A stretch of DNA of 64,000 nt, taken from the NCBI GenBank assembly GCA_949286415.1, contig CASEBV010000010.1:52834-116833 (forward strand). The letters run 5' to 3'. Made by a program: the position numbers and the translations under genes. This DNA comes from an uncultured Bacteroidales bacterium. GTDB taxonomy: Bacteria > Bacteroidota > Bacteroidia > Bacteroidales > UBA932. Positions 1-7,730 of this stretch are shown here, piece by piece. Under the pieces are notes generated by a model. That model was not told the origin of the DNA. It did not search any database and saw only the letters and a list, made by a program, of their open reading frames with translations. The stretch's first letter is position 1, and every line of letters begins with the position of its first letter.

Positions 1-1572
1 AGATTCTGGCTAAAGTCACCTGTAGAGAATGATTTGAGAAAGTTGGCGGAAAATCTGGATTCTATTGCCAGTAAAGTAGACAAGGTTCAGGGAGATGATG
101 ATATTAAGTTTCAAGAATTCATTGATGCCGTTGAAACAGAACAGGACATAAACAGTGCATATAAAATTTTGAATGATTTCGAATCTAAATTTGGTACTGA
201 TAATCTTTATTATCCTTATATGAGATTGAAATTTGAGGTTTTGGCCGATGATTCGCAATCGATAATTGAGTGTGCTGATACTTTGCTGGAAATTTATGAC
301 GACAATCTGAAGGACATCAAAAAGGAAGCATATAAATTTAAAGCACAAGCACAGTATAAAATAGGCGAATATCAGAACGCAAGACATTCTTTCTTTAAAG
401 GAACAGATAACCCTTCCGTGGAATTGAAGACAGATAAGCTGTTTAAAGACATTGATGCAAAATATTACCAAACATTTTTTGAACTGCCATACAATAAGAG
501 AAAAATAATAGCAGTCAGTAACTCTGTGACTGATTTGACTCCGGAGTCTTTTGAAGTGGTCGAGATTCATAAAGCAGGGAACTTTTCATTCCCTATAGGC
601 CATCCGGTCAGCGGGCAACTATATGTCGGTCATCCATTTGTAAAAGACAAATATCTGCCAATCGATACATACGATCTGGAATTGCTTGAAGATAGATTAA
701 GAGAATTCTGTTATGTTGTTCAATCACTTGGTGCGGTGGAAGTTGCTGTTGAAAGCATCAATGGTGGCAGCTTACAAAGTGTTTCAGATAATGATTCCAG
801 CTTGTCTGCCAATGCTTCAGCAAAAATTAACAGCGGTTCAGGCAGCGTTCATAAACATTCTTCTGTTGATGCTTTTGAAGATTTTAAGAACAGGATAAAT
901 TTTCATCAGTATTTTACCCCGGCACACAAGCCATATCTCCCTGAAAATCTTGTATGGTATAGCAATGAACCTTCATGGCAGAGACTTTTTAATCAAAGAA
1001 TGAATGGAGGGCTTTTGGAGCATCATGAAAATATATCCACCAGCAAGAACAAGGTTGTCAGCAGTAAAGAATACTTGCAGATAGACGCTGAATTCAAAGC
1101 TTTGTTTTATAAAGTCGGCGGTGGAAAGCAAAATACAAGCGAAACGACTCTGACCGAACGCAGTAATGTGGAGTTGGCAATTTATGTGAAATTTGCACCA
1201 ATAGATGCATACGATAATTTGCTGACAAACAATAAAATAGAAAGATTTCCGGCAAATCTGAGTGCAAGCGAACAACAGTATAAGGATGAAATCCTGTTCT
1301 GTCTTGAAGACGGTGGCAGCATCAGCGACGATGACCGGAAATATCTTGAGCGCAAGAGAGTCAAATTCGGCATCTCCCCGGAGCGTGCAGCGGAAATAGA
1401 AAATTCATGTGCTCCGCAGCTGACAGACAGTGAGAAAGAATATTTGGAGACTTTCAAGGAGATGACTGACGGCAAGGAAATGACAGAGCGTATCAGGAGA
1501 ATCCTTGAAAGGGAACAGGAATCTCTCGGCATAACAAAAGAGCGTGCCGGAGAACTTGAAAAAATGCAATGA
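1..1572 (+). CDS. Hypothetical helical/TPR-like protein, 5' end cut by window edge
   Basis: The frame is open from base 1, so the gene begins upstream; 523 residues are visible. The first ~130 residues are charged and helical with a tetratricopeptide-like feel (a run ending in QYKIGEYQNARHSFFKG). A middle section of about residues 150-430 has no family I recognise. The C-terminus carries two tandem copies of a ~45-residue helical unit: acidic lead-in, then ISDDDRKYLERKRVKFGIS followed by ERAAEIE, and a second copy ending SLGITKERAGELE. Similar paired units occur at the ends of assorted Bacteroidota proteins, from memory. It lies 27 bases upstream of the candidate peptide precursor in the same direction, so it is probably in the same operon. 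Function unknown; the family call is weak. Confidence 0.8.
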   Translation, partial: RFWLKSPVENDLRKLAENLDSIASKVDKVQGDDDIKFQEFIDAVETEQDINSAYKILNDFESKFGTDNLYYPYMRLKFEVLADDSQSIIECADTLLEIYDDNLKDIKKEAYKFKAQAQYKIGEYQNARHSFFKGTDNPSVELKTDKLFKDIDAKYYQTFFELPYNKRKIIAVSNSVTDLTPESFEVVEIHKAGNFSFPIGHPVSGQLYVGHPFVKDKYLPIDTYDLELLEDRLREFCYVVQSLGAVEVAVESINGGSLQSVSDNDSSLSANASAKINSGSGSVHKHSSVDAFEDFKNRINFHQYFTPAHKPYLPENLVWYSNEPSWQRLFNQRMNGGLLEHHENISTSKNKVVSSKEYLQIDAEFKALFYKVGGGKQNTSETTLTERSNVELAIYVKFAPIDAYDNLLTNNKIERFPANLSASEQQYKDEILFCLEDGGSISDDDRKYLERKRVKFGISPERAAEIENSCAPQLTDSEKEYLETFKEMTDGKEMTERIRRILEREQESLGITKERAGELEKMQ

Positions 1573-1599
1573 TTAACACTTTTATAACACTCAACAACC

Positions 1600-1848
1600 A
1601 TGCTTTACAATTCAACAAAGACCAGCGCCGGCACAGTGATGCCGCTGCTGATGGGCTGCACGATGCAGTCGAGGATTCAGGAATGTCTGAACGATCAGCC
1701 GTCATATTATGACCCTGTCACTCAGAGAACTTACGATGCACGCATAGTGGGGACCTACAGTCTTAAAACTACGGCAACAAGGTTGCCGTCAAAAGCAACT
1801 ATATCTGACAAGAAAAACGCTATCGATGACCAGAAGAGTGTCCGTTAG
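1600..1848 (+). CDS. Candidate graspetide-type precursor peptide, 82 aa
   Basis: A small ORF whose TAG stop (1846-1848) directly abuts the ATG of the ATP-grasp ligase, suggesting translational coupling. The N-terminal half (about residues 1-45, with PLLMGC and SYYDPVTQRTYD) could be a leader. The C-terminal third, from residue ~51, is rich in Thr, Ser, Lys and Asp: SLKTTATRLPSKATISD, then KKNAIDDQKSVR. Hydroxyl and lysine donors sit before Asp acceptors (D70, D76, D77), the layout used by graspetides, in which an ATP-grasp enzyme joins side chains by ester or amide bonds. It does not carry the microviridin PFFARFLE leader motif. The precursor role is inferred from position and composition; it could be an unrelated small protein. 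Confidence 0.6.
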   Translation: MLYNSTKTSAGTVMPLLMGCTMQSRIQECLNDQPSYYDPVTQRTYDARIVGTYSLKTTATRLPSKATISDKKNAIDDQKSVR

Positions 1849-2841
1849 ATGATCCTGATCTTTACAAACAAGGAGGACTCCCATCCTAACTTTGTGATTG
1901 AATATTTAGAGAAGATGGGAGTTCCTGTTTTCCGGTTCAACACCGAGGCCTTGCTTACAGATTATGATTTCGCATGGTGGGCAGACAGTACCGGATGCGA
2001 TTTCATTGTCCGCTGCAAGGCTACAGGATTGACTGTAAAAGGTTCGGAGATTTCCGCGATATGGGACCGACGTCCTGAAAAACCATCGGAATTACCGGTG
2101 CGGAATACGGAACAGATTGACCGTCATAATCTGACAGAGGCTTTGGGCTTTCTTCGCTTTCTGCGGTATTATCTCAAGGATATTCCGTCGCTTGGCAGCA
2201 TAGTGAATGATATTCCGGCGGATTCGAAGATGCTGCAGATTAAGATTGCGCAAGAAGTCGGTTTTGCTGTACCGAAAACGTGTTTCTCAAACGACAAAAA
2301 GTATCTTGTCAATCGCCTGAGCAGTACGAGCGAATTGGCATTGAAGCCGATCGAGTCCTCATCGATATGGGACGAAAGCAGTGGCGATGAATGGCAGTTC
2401 ATGACACAGAAAACCACATTGCAGGACATCTCAAATGCTCCTGCAGAGGCATTCTCCCAGACGGTCAGTTTCGTCCAGGAGTATATTGAAAAGGCATTTG
2501 AACTCAGGGTAACAGTCGTGGGTGACAGAGTCTTCGCCTGCAGGATTGACTCTCAATCACAGCAGGATGATACCGGGAAAATTGACTGGCGGCAGGGATA
2601 CGGCAACGGCATCGGATGGTCACAGTATGAATTGCCGGATGATATTTCCTGCAAGTGTCTGGAGTACCTGCATAAGATGGGGCTGAATTTCGGCTGTTTT
2701 GACTTTATCGTCACTCCGTCAGAAGAATATGTTTTTCTTGAATGCAACCCGAACGGTCAGTGGCTTTGGGTGGAACTCGAAACAGGTCTTCCAATAGCGC
2801 AGGCTATTGCGGATTGGCTGGCAAATAAACGGAATCGATAA
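1849..2841 (+). CDS. MvdC/MvdD-family ATP-grasp ribosomal peptide maturase
   Basis: 330 residues, the usual length of graspetide ligases. The N-terminal pre-ATP-grasp domain (about 1-110) ends in the characteristic AIWDRRP. The ATP-grasp fold follows: VNDIPADSKMLQIKIAQEVGF and PKTCFSND (residues ~118-148), the QEYIEKAFELRVTVVGDRVFA strand pair (~208-228), and the metal/ATP-binding end NFGCFDFIVTPSEEYVFLE with ECNPNGQW (~284-307). Members couple Ser/Thr/Lys side chains to Asp/Glu side chains of a genetically linked precursor, consuming ATP. Here the only adjacent small ORF ends exactly where this gene starts. No exporter or protease gene is visible, although the cluster may continue to the left. 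Family assignment is firm; the substrate is inferred. Confidence 0.9.
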   Translation: MILIFTNKEDSHPNFVIEYLEKMGVPVFRFNTEALLTDYDFAWWADSTGCDFIVRCKATGLTVKGSEISAIWDRRPEKPSELPVRNTEQIDRHNLTEALGFLRFLRYYLKDIPSLGSIVNDIPADSKMLQIKIAQEVGFAVPKTCFSNDKKYLVNRLSSTSELALKPIESSSIWDESSGDEWQFMTQKTTLQDISNAPAEAFSQTVSFVQEYIEKAFELRVTVVGDRVFACRIDSQSQQDDTGKIDWRQGYGNGIGWSQYELPDDISCKCLEYLHKMGLNFGCFDFIVTPSEEYVFLECNPNGQWLWVELETGLPIAQAIADWLANKRNR

Positions 2842-2880
2842 TAAAGATGTAATAGACAGAATATTAAAACACTAAAGCAC

Positions 2881-4653
2881 ATGGAAGATATCAACAATTC
2901 AAATGTTAATGGAGATTCTATATTGGACGAAAAATTGGCAGCATTGTATGACTTTCTAACTGAGGAAGGCTTTTGTCCGGAATGTATAGAAAACGAGTTT
3001 ATTTCTTTTTCCTATTATGGAACAAATTTTAAAATATGGTGTCCATCCGAAGAAGACGGAGATCTTTACGAGATTTTCCATATAGCAAATGCCAGTATGA
3101 AAATCTTAAAGAATGATTGGGCCAGGATCAGCGAATTAATGTCTGAATATCCTATGATTCAGGTAAAAAGAGTTGAAAAGCATTCCTGTTTCGAAATTAC
3201 AGCCCGTTTCGACGCAAATATAAACGACAGGGAAAAATTCCGGTCAAAACTATATCTGCGGCTTGATGTCATACGTGCCTGCATAATAAAATTGAAAAAA
3301 AACTTCGATCCGATTGATCCTGAGGTACAAAGAGACTTTGCTATGCGATGCCTGAAAGATGCCGGATATTGTCCTGAAATAATAGACGAAACAGGAATCA
3401 GTTTTACATATTCGGATGTTCATTTTCTACTGAGGGTATGCGAGTGGGGTTTTTATGTAATGGTATCCGTTTCTGCAGATGAATATGAGGATGAGGACGA
3501 CTACGAGAAACTGGTCCAAGATATTTTCCTCCTGGCGCAAATGGGTAACTATAAATGTACTCCTATTGAAAATGATGAAGGCGAAAGAGACCTGCGTTTT
3601 TCAGGTGAAATTTATTACTCTTGGAAGGAATGGAAAAACGAAAGCTCTTCATATTTTTTGGAAATGCTGGAATTTGCTGTGGATTGTATAAGAGAGGCCA
3701 TTTATCATTTGGGCAGGAAATCAGAAGTTACAGATAATTCCGAAGATTTCGATCCCTCGTCAGTGCCGGTTTTATCCGATAGTGAATACAATGCCAATTA
3801 TAGGTTTCTTTTCAACAGTCTTAAATATTATGGTTACCGGCCGGAGGGCAATGGCGACTTTATTCATGTTGAAACAGATGGGATAAATTTCAATATCGGA
3901 ACTACAGCGAACAATAAGAATCTGTATTTTGTATTCGCTTTACAAAAACTTGATGCAAAACCGGCTAAGAGGTATATATCCGATGTGGCGATAACAACCA
4001 TGAGAAAAAGATTCGGGCAATGCTATATACAAAAAGGTAACGACGGAGATGAATTGTGGTTCAAAACGATTGCAGAATTTCCGAAAGACATGGATGACGA
4101 AAATTTCATCTTCCAATTCAAGTCCCAGATAAGTCATATAAATAACATGATGGTCGAAGTCTGGGACAGGGAGGATGAGTATGAGTCAGATGAAGACGGG
4201 GATACGGAGGAAACTCGGAATGAAAATATCGGGAATCAGGAAGAGGTGATGACGATTTTCAAATATCTGAAAGATGCAGGATTGTGTGAACAAGAGCCGG
4301 AAGGCAATGCCATTGTATTCAATCTGGACGGCGCGGAAAGATGCTTTGTCGTTCTGGAATATGGTTACTTTATATATCATGATATTTGGGCTTCTGAAGA
4401 GAAGCACCATACTTTTGAAAGCGAGGCCGAAGCCGCGAACGACATCATAAATGATACGCTTAATATGATTCAGATTTACCGTATTGAAGACGGGGAGGAA
4501 CACGGGATGAGATTCTCATGGTTCTTTGATGAATTCCCTGCAGATAATGCAGAAGAGTTTATAAGCGATATCAAAGCAGTGGCGGAAGCAATGGATTCTT
4601 ATGAAAATGAATTCATAAAAAGACTTGAAGAAATTGAAAGCAAAACCAAGTGA
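2881..4653 (+). CDS. Four-repeat YbjN-like (type III chaperone fold) protein
   Basis: 590 residues, no signal peptide, very acidic. I see four copies of a ~130-residue module at about residues 15-140, 145-270, 300-430 and 455-585. Each opens with a helix and a G-[FY]-C-P-E-like turn (EEGFCPE, DAGYCPE, YYGYRPE, DAGLCEQE), continues through short beta strands (FISFSYYG, ISFTYSD, INFNIGT, IVFNLDG) and ends in a long helix. This matches the alpha/beta layout of YbjN / type III secretion chaperone-like domains, which bind peptides or regulators. It starts 39 bases after the ATP-grasp gene. A peptide-binding or chaperone role for the modified peptide is an inference. The family call is by pattern only. 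Confidence 0.7.
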   Translation: MEDINNSNVNGDSILDEKLAALYDFLTEEGFCPECIENEFISFSYYGTNFKIWCPSEEDGDLYEIFHIANASMKILKNDWARISELMSEYPMIQVKRVEKHSCFEITARFDANINDREKFRSKLYLRLDVIRACIIKLKKNFDPIDPEVQRDFAMRCLKDAGYCPEIIDETGISFTYSDVHFLLRVCEWGFYVMVSVSADEYEDEDDYEKLVQDIFLLAQMGNYKCTPIENDEGERDLRFSGEIYYSWKEWKNESSSYFLEMLEFAVDCIREAIYHLGRKSEVTDNSEDFDPSSVPVLSDSEYNANYRFLFNSLKYYGYRPEGNGDFIHVETDGINFNIGTTANNKNLYFVFALQKLDAKPAKRYISDVAITTMRKRFGQCYIQKGNDGDELWFKTIAEFPKDMDDENFIFQFKSQISHINNMMVEVWDREDEYESDEDGDTEETRNENIGNQEEVMTIFKYLKDAGLCEQEPEGNAIVFNLDGAERCFVVLEYGYFIYHDIWASEEKHHTFESEAEAANDIINDTLNMIQIYRIEDGEEHGMRFSWFFDEFPADNAEEFISDIKAVAEAMDSYENEFIKRLEEIESKTK

Positions 4654-5254
4654 TAGCCAGGTCCATTTTCTCCCATGGGTCGGCGAAAATTATGAAAAGG
4701 GCATCTGCGGACGGAAAGTTCTTGTCCTTGGAGAGAGCCATTATTGTGCAAAGCCTGAGGATGATACGCCATATATCACGCGGGAGGTAATTGCAGACCT
4801 GCTGGACCTGGGCAGTGAACACGAGGCGTACAAGAACACTTATACTAAGTTCGAACGTGCCCTGGCAGGAAAAGTTCTGGACTGGCATGGAAAGTCGGAA
4901 TTATGGAATTCGGTCATTTTTTATAATTTCGTCCAGACACCCATGAGCGGGCCACGAACGTCACCATCCGTCAAGGAATTTCAAGATTCCTTTGCGGCAT
5001 TTTTCGAAGTTCTGGAACAATATCATCCGGATTGCGTGATAGCATGGGGCAAGAGACTCTATGATCATCTTCCGCCGTCAGGACATCAAGGGAAAGCGGT
5101 GCTATTGCCGGACGGCACATCACTGGAAACATGGGCATATGTTCTGTCTGACGGGAAATGCGTGGAAGTGCTGCCGATTCAGCATCCTTCTTCCGGGTTT
5201 TCTTGGGATTTCTGGCATGAGGCCATAATGGGATTTCTCGGAGGTCAATTGTAG
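4625..5254 (+). CDS. Uracil-DNA-glycosylase-superfamily-like protein
   Basis: 209 residues starting from a TTG at 4625 that overlaps the end of the YbjN-repeat gene by 29 bases in another frame; no in-frame ATG offers a better start. Features of the UDG fold: KVLVLGESHYC near the N-terminus (motif-1 position), NSVIFYNFVQTP, the strand-helix PDCVIAWGKRLYDHLP, and LPIQHPSSGFS near the C-terminus (the HPSP-like motif). The catalytic Asp/Asn of classical family-1 enzymes is not evident, so it may act on something other than uracil or only bind. The overlap places it last in the cassette. The superfamily is probable; the activity is unknown. Confidence 0.65.
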   Translation: MKKLKAKPSDSQVHFLPWVGENYEKGICGRKVLVLGESHYCAKPEDDTPYITREVIADLLDLGSEHEAYKNTYTKFERALAGKVLDWHGKSELWNSVIFYNFVQTPMSGPRTSPSVKEFQDSFAAFFEVLEQYHPDCVIAWGKRLYDHLPPSGHQGKAVLLPDGTSLETWAYVLSDGKCVEVLPIQHPSSGFSWDFWHEAIMGFLGGQL

Positions 5255-5295
5255 ATCCTGCACCGGAGGACAATCCGTGGCAATCCAAGGGGGGA

Positions 5296-5327
5296 TTTGA
5301 TGGCATGGTTTATTTTTCCTAAATTTG
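5296..5327 (+). promoter_or_regulatory. Bacteroidota sigma-ABfr promoter
   Basis: TTTG at 5296-5299, a 20-base spacer, then TAAATTTG at 5320-5327, matching TTTG-N19/20-TAnnTTTG. It lies 70 bases upstream of the membrane-protein gene at 5398 and just after the end of the peptide-ligase cassette. Confidence 0.6.
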
Positions 5328-5397
5328 TAGGACATATTGGACTTGTGAAAGCCTCTAAGTTTTAAGAGAATCCTAAGTTGCAGAAAAATAGAATCTT

Positions 5398-6018
5398 ATG
5401 AAGAAATCAATCCGCGGGACAGTCTTTATTCTGTCGTTCATTGTTTCAATGGCTATTTCTTGTATGACTGCTCATGCACAGTACAATGACATGTCTGGCG
5501 CTTCTTCTTACGGAGGTCTGGTCGAGCGCAGAGGGGCGAATTTCTATGTCGGGGAGGAACAGCTCGGGGAGGAACAGCTGGCGGGGCTTCTTGCCCGTAC
5601 GGACTTTACTGCCGGGCAGGTGAGAAACTATCAGAAAGGATTCAAGGCCGGGAAAGGCCTGCTGATAGGTTTCGGTTCCCTGACAGGAGCCGGACTCATT
5701 ACGGCAGGAGTCGGTGTTGTCGGCGTTGTGGTTGAGGCTATTGCTCTTGGCGTAGGCGTGGTAATCGTGGCTCCTATCTTTGCTGCCACAGGGACATCTC
5801 CGGACATTCAGTACGAGAGTAAATTCCAATATGTTGCATACGCCGGATTGATTGCAACCGGGGTCGGCATACTTGGTCTGGCGACGGGTACGACAGTCTA
5901 TTGTGTCTACAAGAAGCGCCTCAATAAAGTGGAGAGGGCCCTCAATGCGAGGCCGGCGGAAATGCAGCTTTCGTTCGGAGCGCAGAAGCACGGAGTAGGA
6001 TTTGCCTTGAACTTCTGA
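5398..6018 (+). CDS. Secreted/membrane protein of unknown function
   Basis: 206 residues with an N-terminal signal peptide (hydrophobic residues ~8-24, then AHAQ). Residues ~53-62 contain a perfect short duplication (GEEQL twice). Two long hydrophobic glycine/valine-rich segments follow, at about 85-125 and 140-165, separated by a polar loop; then a basic stretch (YKKRLNKVERAL) and a C-terminal strand ending in Phe (GVGFALNF). The final strand could suit outer-membrane insertion, but the hydrophobic segments suggest an inner-membrane protein. It has its own promoter and looks separate from the upstream cassette. I do not recognise the family. Confidence 0.75.
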   Translation: MKKSIRGTVFILSFIVSMAISCMTAHAQYNDMSGASSYGGLVERRGANFYVGEEQLGEEQLAGLLARTDFTAGQVRNYQKGFKAGKGLLIGFGSLTGAGLITAGVGVVGVVVEAIALGVGVVIVAPIFAATGTSPDIQYESKFQYVAYAGLIATGVGILGLATGTTVYCVYKKRLNKVERALNARPAEMQLSFGAQKHGVGFALNF

Positions 6019-6431
6019 GAATCAGAGGACGCATCAGTTGAAGAGATCAGGATTCAGATATTTCAGTAAAGTTGCCCTGCGCTTCAGGCGGTGGAGCAGA
6101 CATTCCTATTCGGCATTCTGTTCCATTGGGAAGACTGTGACCATTGGACATCTGTCGCAGGGCATCGCCGATGCTTCTCTGCGGAAAGACAAAGGCATAC
6201 AGTTTGTCTCTCTTTCGCAGCAGCTGTCTGATGCGGACGGTGGCTCTTCGGCCCCGGGATTTTGCCGCACGGAGGATTTCCCGCCGGATCTCGCTTCCCT
6301 GTGGAACCTTTTCCTGCTGATGCCTGGAGCCTTGTTCTTGAGAATACAGTCTCCGGCAGGTCTTGTCTGTAAATCTCTTCCCATAGAGCATGAGTCATCC
6401 GTTCGCGGGACCATGGATCGCCATACTATAT

Positions 6432-6470
6432 CGCGCCCGATGGAGAGCTTTTGGGGCTCCATCGGGCGCG
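6432..6470. terminator. Strong hairpin, 14-bp perfect stem
   Basis: CGCGCCCGATGGAG (6432-6445) pairs with CTCCATCGGGCGCG (6457-6470) around an 11-base loop and is followed by CTTTTGCC. It is the first of two adjacent hairpins with the same trailing sequence. A terminator or a palindromic repeat element is possible. Confidence 0.55.
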
Positions 6471-6488
6471 CTTTTGCCATGTTTTTAC

Positions 6489-6519
6489 GCCCGGTGGCAT
6501 TTTCAAAATGCCACCGGGC
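6489..6519. terminator. Near-perfect palindrome, 15-bp arms
   Basis: GCCCGGTGGCATTTT (6489-6503) and its exact complement (6505-6519) flank a single C. It is followed by ACACTTTTGCC, echoing the tail of the hairpin 20 bases upstream. It could terminate in both directions. Confidence 0.55.
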
Positions 6520-6673
6520 ACACTTTTGCCGGAAAATCGCGGCCGTTGGATATGAGAAATGGCTCCCACCAGCCGTGGCCTCCATCTGCCGTGGAGTATC
6601 CGCAGGAAATGGATCTCCTCAAAATCAAAGGAATATTTTGCTGATAACAATTTATGGCTCAAAATGTAAAATG

Positions 6674-6701
6674 AAGAATAAAGAATTAAGAATGAAGAAT
6701 G
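6674..6701 (+). repeat. 7-bp tandem repeat (AAGAATN x4) at the bioB start
   Basis: Four direct copies: AAGAATA, AAGAATT, AAGAATG, AAGAATG. The last copy contains the upstream candidate bioB start codon (ATG 6699). Slippage here would change the leader length. Similar A-rich runs are common before Bacteroidota genes, so it may be neutral. Confidence 0.6.
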
Positions 6702-7661
6702 AAAAACATGACTTATAATCCTGAAGAAATTGTCTCCCGCGGAGGCATCAGCGCCGGCGAGGCAGTCATAATGTCAAAGACGCTGCCGACCAGAGAATTG
6801 CTCGGTCTTGCCGCAGAAGTAATGCGTCTGGCATGTCCTCCTGTCTTTGACACATGTTCCATAGTCAACGCAAAGTCCGGCCGTTGCCCTGAGGACTGCA
6901 AATGGTGCGCCCAGTCGGCACATTGGCATACCGGAGCAGAGGAGTATCCTCTCTTGCCTCCAAAAACACTGCTCGCGGCGGCCCAAAGATGCAAGTCGCA
7001 GGGAATCGGAAGATTTTCCATTGTCACGAGCGGAAGGAGGCTGAAGAAAGAAGAAGTCACACAAGTCTGTGAAGCTGCCGCGCTCATAGAAAAGGAGTGC
7101 GGGATATATCTCTGCCTGTCGGCGGGCCTGCTTGACAAGGAGGATTTCGTGCGTCTCCGCAAGGCCGGGATAAGACGGTGCCACTGTAATCTCGAGACAG
7201 CACCTTCCTTTTTCCCGTCTCTCTGCACGACACATGACCAGAGTCAGAAAATCAAGGCCTTGGATGATGCCCGTGAGGCCGGCATGGAAGTGTGCAGCGG
7301 AGGCATCATCGGAATGGGGGAGACCATGGGGCAGAGGATTGAACTGGCCTCTGTCCTCAAAAGTCTGGGGGTGGAGTCAGTGCCTGTGAATATCCTTTCC
7401 CCGATCAGGGGCACAGCCCTCGGATCCCGGCCTCTGATTGGAGAAGACGAGATTCTGCGGACAATATCAGTCTTCCGGCTTATGATGCCGTCGGCCCGCC
7501 TGAGGTTCGCGGGAGGAAGGGCAAGGCTTTCAGAAGAGACGCTGATGAAGGCTTTCCGCTCTGCGGTCAACGCGGCCATCATCGGGGACATGCTGACAAC
7601 TGTCGGCGCAGATGTCTCCACCGACATGGCCAGGATTAAGACTGCCGGATATACTTTGTAA
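6699..7661 (+). CDS. bioB: Biotin synthase (radical SAM)
   Basis: 320 residues. It converts dethiobiotin to biotin by radical S-adenosylmethionine sulfur insertion. The radical SAM cluster ligands are C63, C67 and C70 (CPEDCKWC), followed by AQSAHWHT. NLETAPSFFPSLCTTH and EVCSGGIIGMGET are family hallmarks, and R274 in FAGGRARLS matches the Arg ligand of the second cluster in E. coli BioB. The position of E. coli C97, a ligand of the sulfur-donating 2Fe-2S cluster, is Ser107 (RFSIVTS), and extra cysteines appear at 161, 163 and 176. This resembles the anaerobe-type BioB with a different auxiliary cluster. Start 6699 or the second ATG at 6708 are both possible. First gene of bioB-bioA-bioD. 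Confidence 0.95.
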   Translation: MKNMTYNPEEIVSRGGISAGEAVIMSKTLPTRELLGLAAEVMRLACPPVFDTCSIVNAKSGRCPEDCKWCAQSAHWHTGAEEYPLLPPKTLLAAAQRCKSQGIGRFSIVTSGRRLKKEEVTQVCEAAALIEKECGIYLCLSAGLLDKEDFVRLRKAGIRRCHCNLETAPSFFPSLCTTHDQSQKIKALDDAREAGMEVCSGGIIGMGETMGQRIELASVLKSLGVESVPVNILSPIRGTALGSRPLIGEDEILRTISVFRLMMPSARLRFAGGRARLSEETLMKAFRSAVNAAIIGDMLTTVGADVSTDMARIKTAGYTL

Positions 7662-7670
7662 AAGTACTTA

Positions 7671-7730
7671 AACAGCAAAATTACTGAAACGACAAAATTA
7701 CTGAAACGACAATATTATTGAAACGGCAAT
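7671..7730 (+). repeat. 17-bp tandem repeat between bioB and bioA
   Basis: Three full copies at 7671-7687, 7688-7704 and 7705-7721 plus a partial fourth running into the bioA start; the consensus is AACGACAAAATTACTGA. It fills almost the whole 67-base gap between the two genes. No stable stem is evident. Confidence 0.85.

Larger units (their letters stand above)
6019..6698. other. Intergenic stretch without a convincing gene
   Basis: 680 bases between the membrane protein and bioB. Several overlapping ORFs exist in both directions, none with a recognisable domain or a start context I trust; a 114-codon minus-strand frame (6047-6391) is the best of them. The right half holds two strong hairpins and an A-rich 7-bp tandem repeat, listed separately. 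Confidence 0.5.

Noticed and set aside
6047..6391. 114-codon minus-strand ORF rich in Arg and Gln
   Set aside because: No recognisable family, and other frames on the same strand are equally open. It may be a decayed gene, but I cannot support it.
6038..6718. 226-codon plus-strand ORF
   Set aside because: It runs through both hairpins and into the bioB start, has no domain, and its composition is unlike a real protein.
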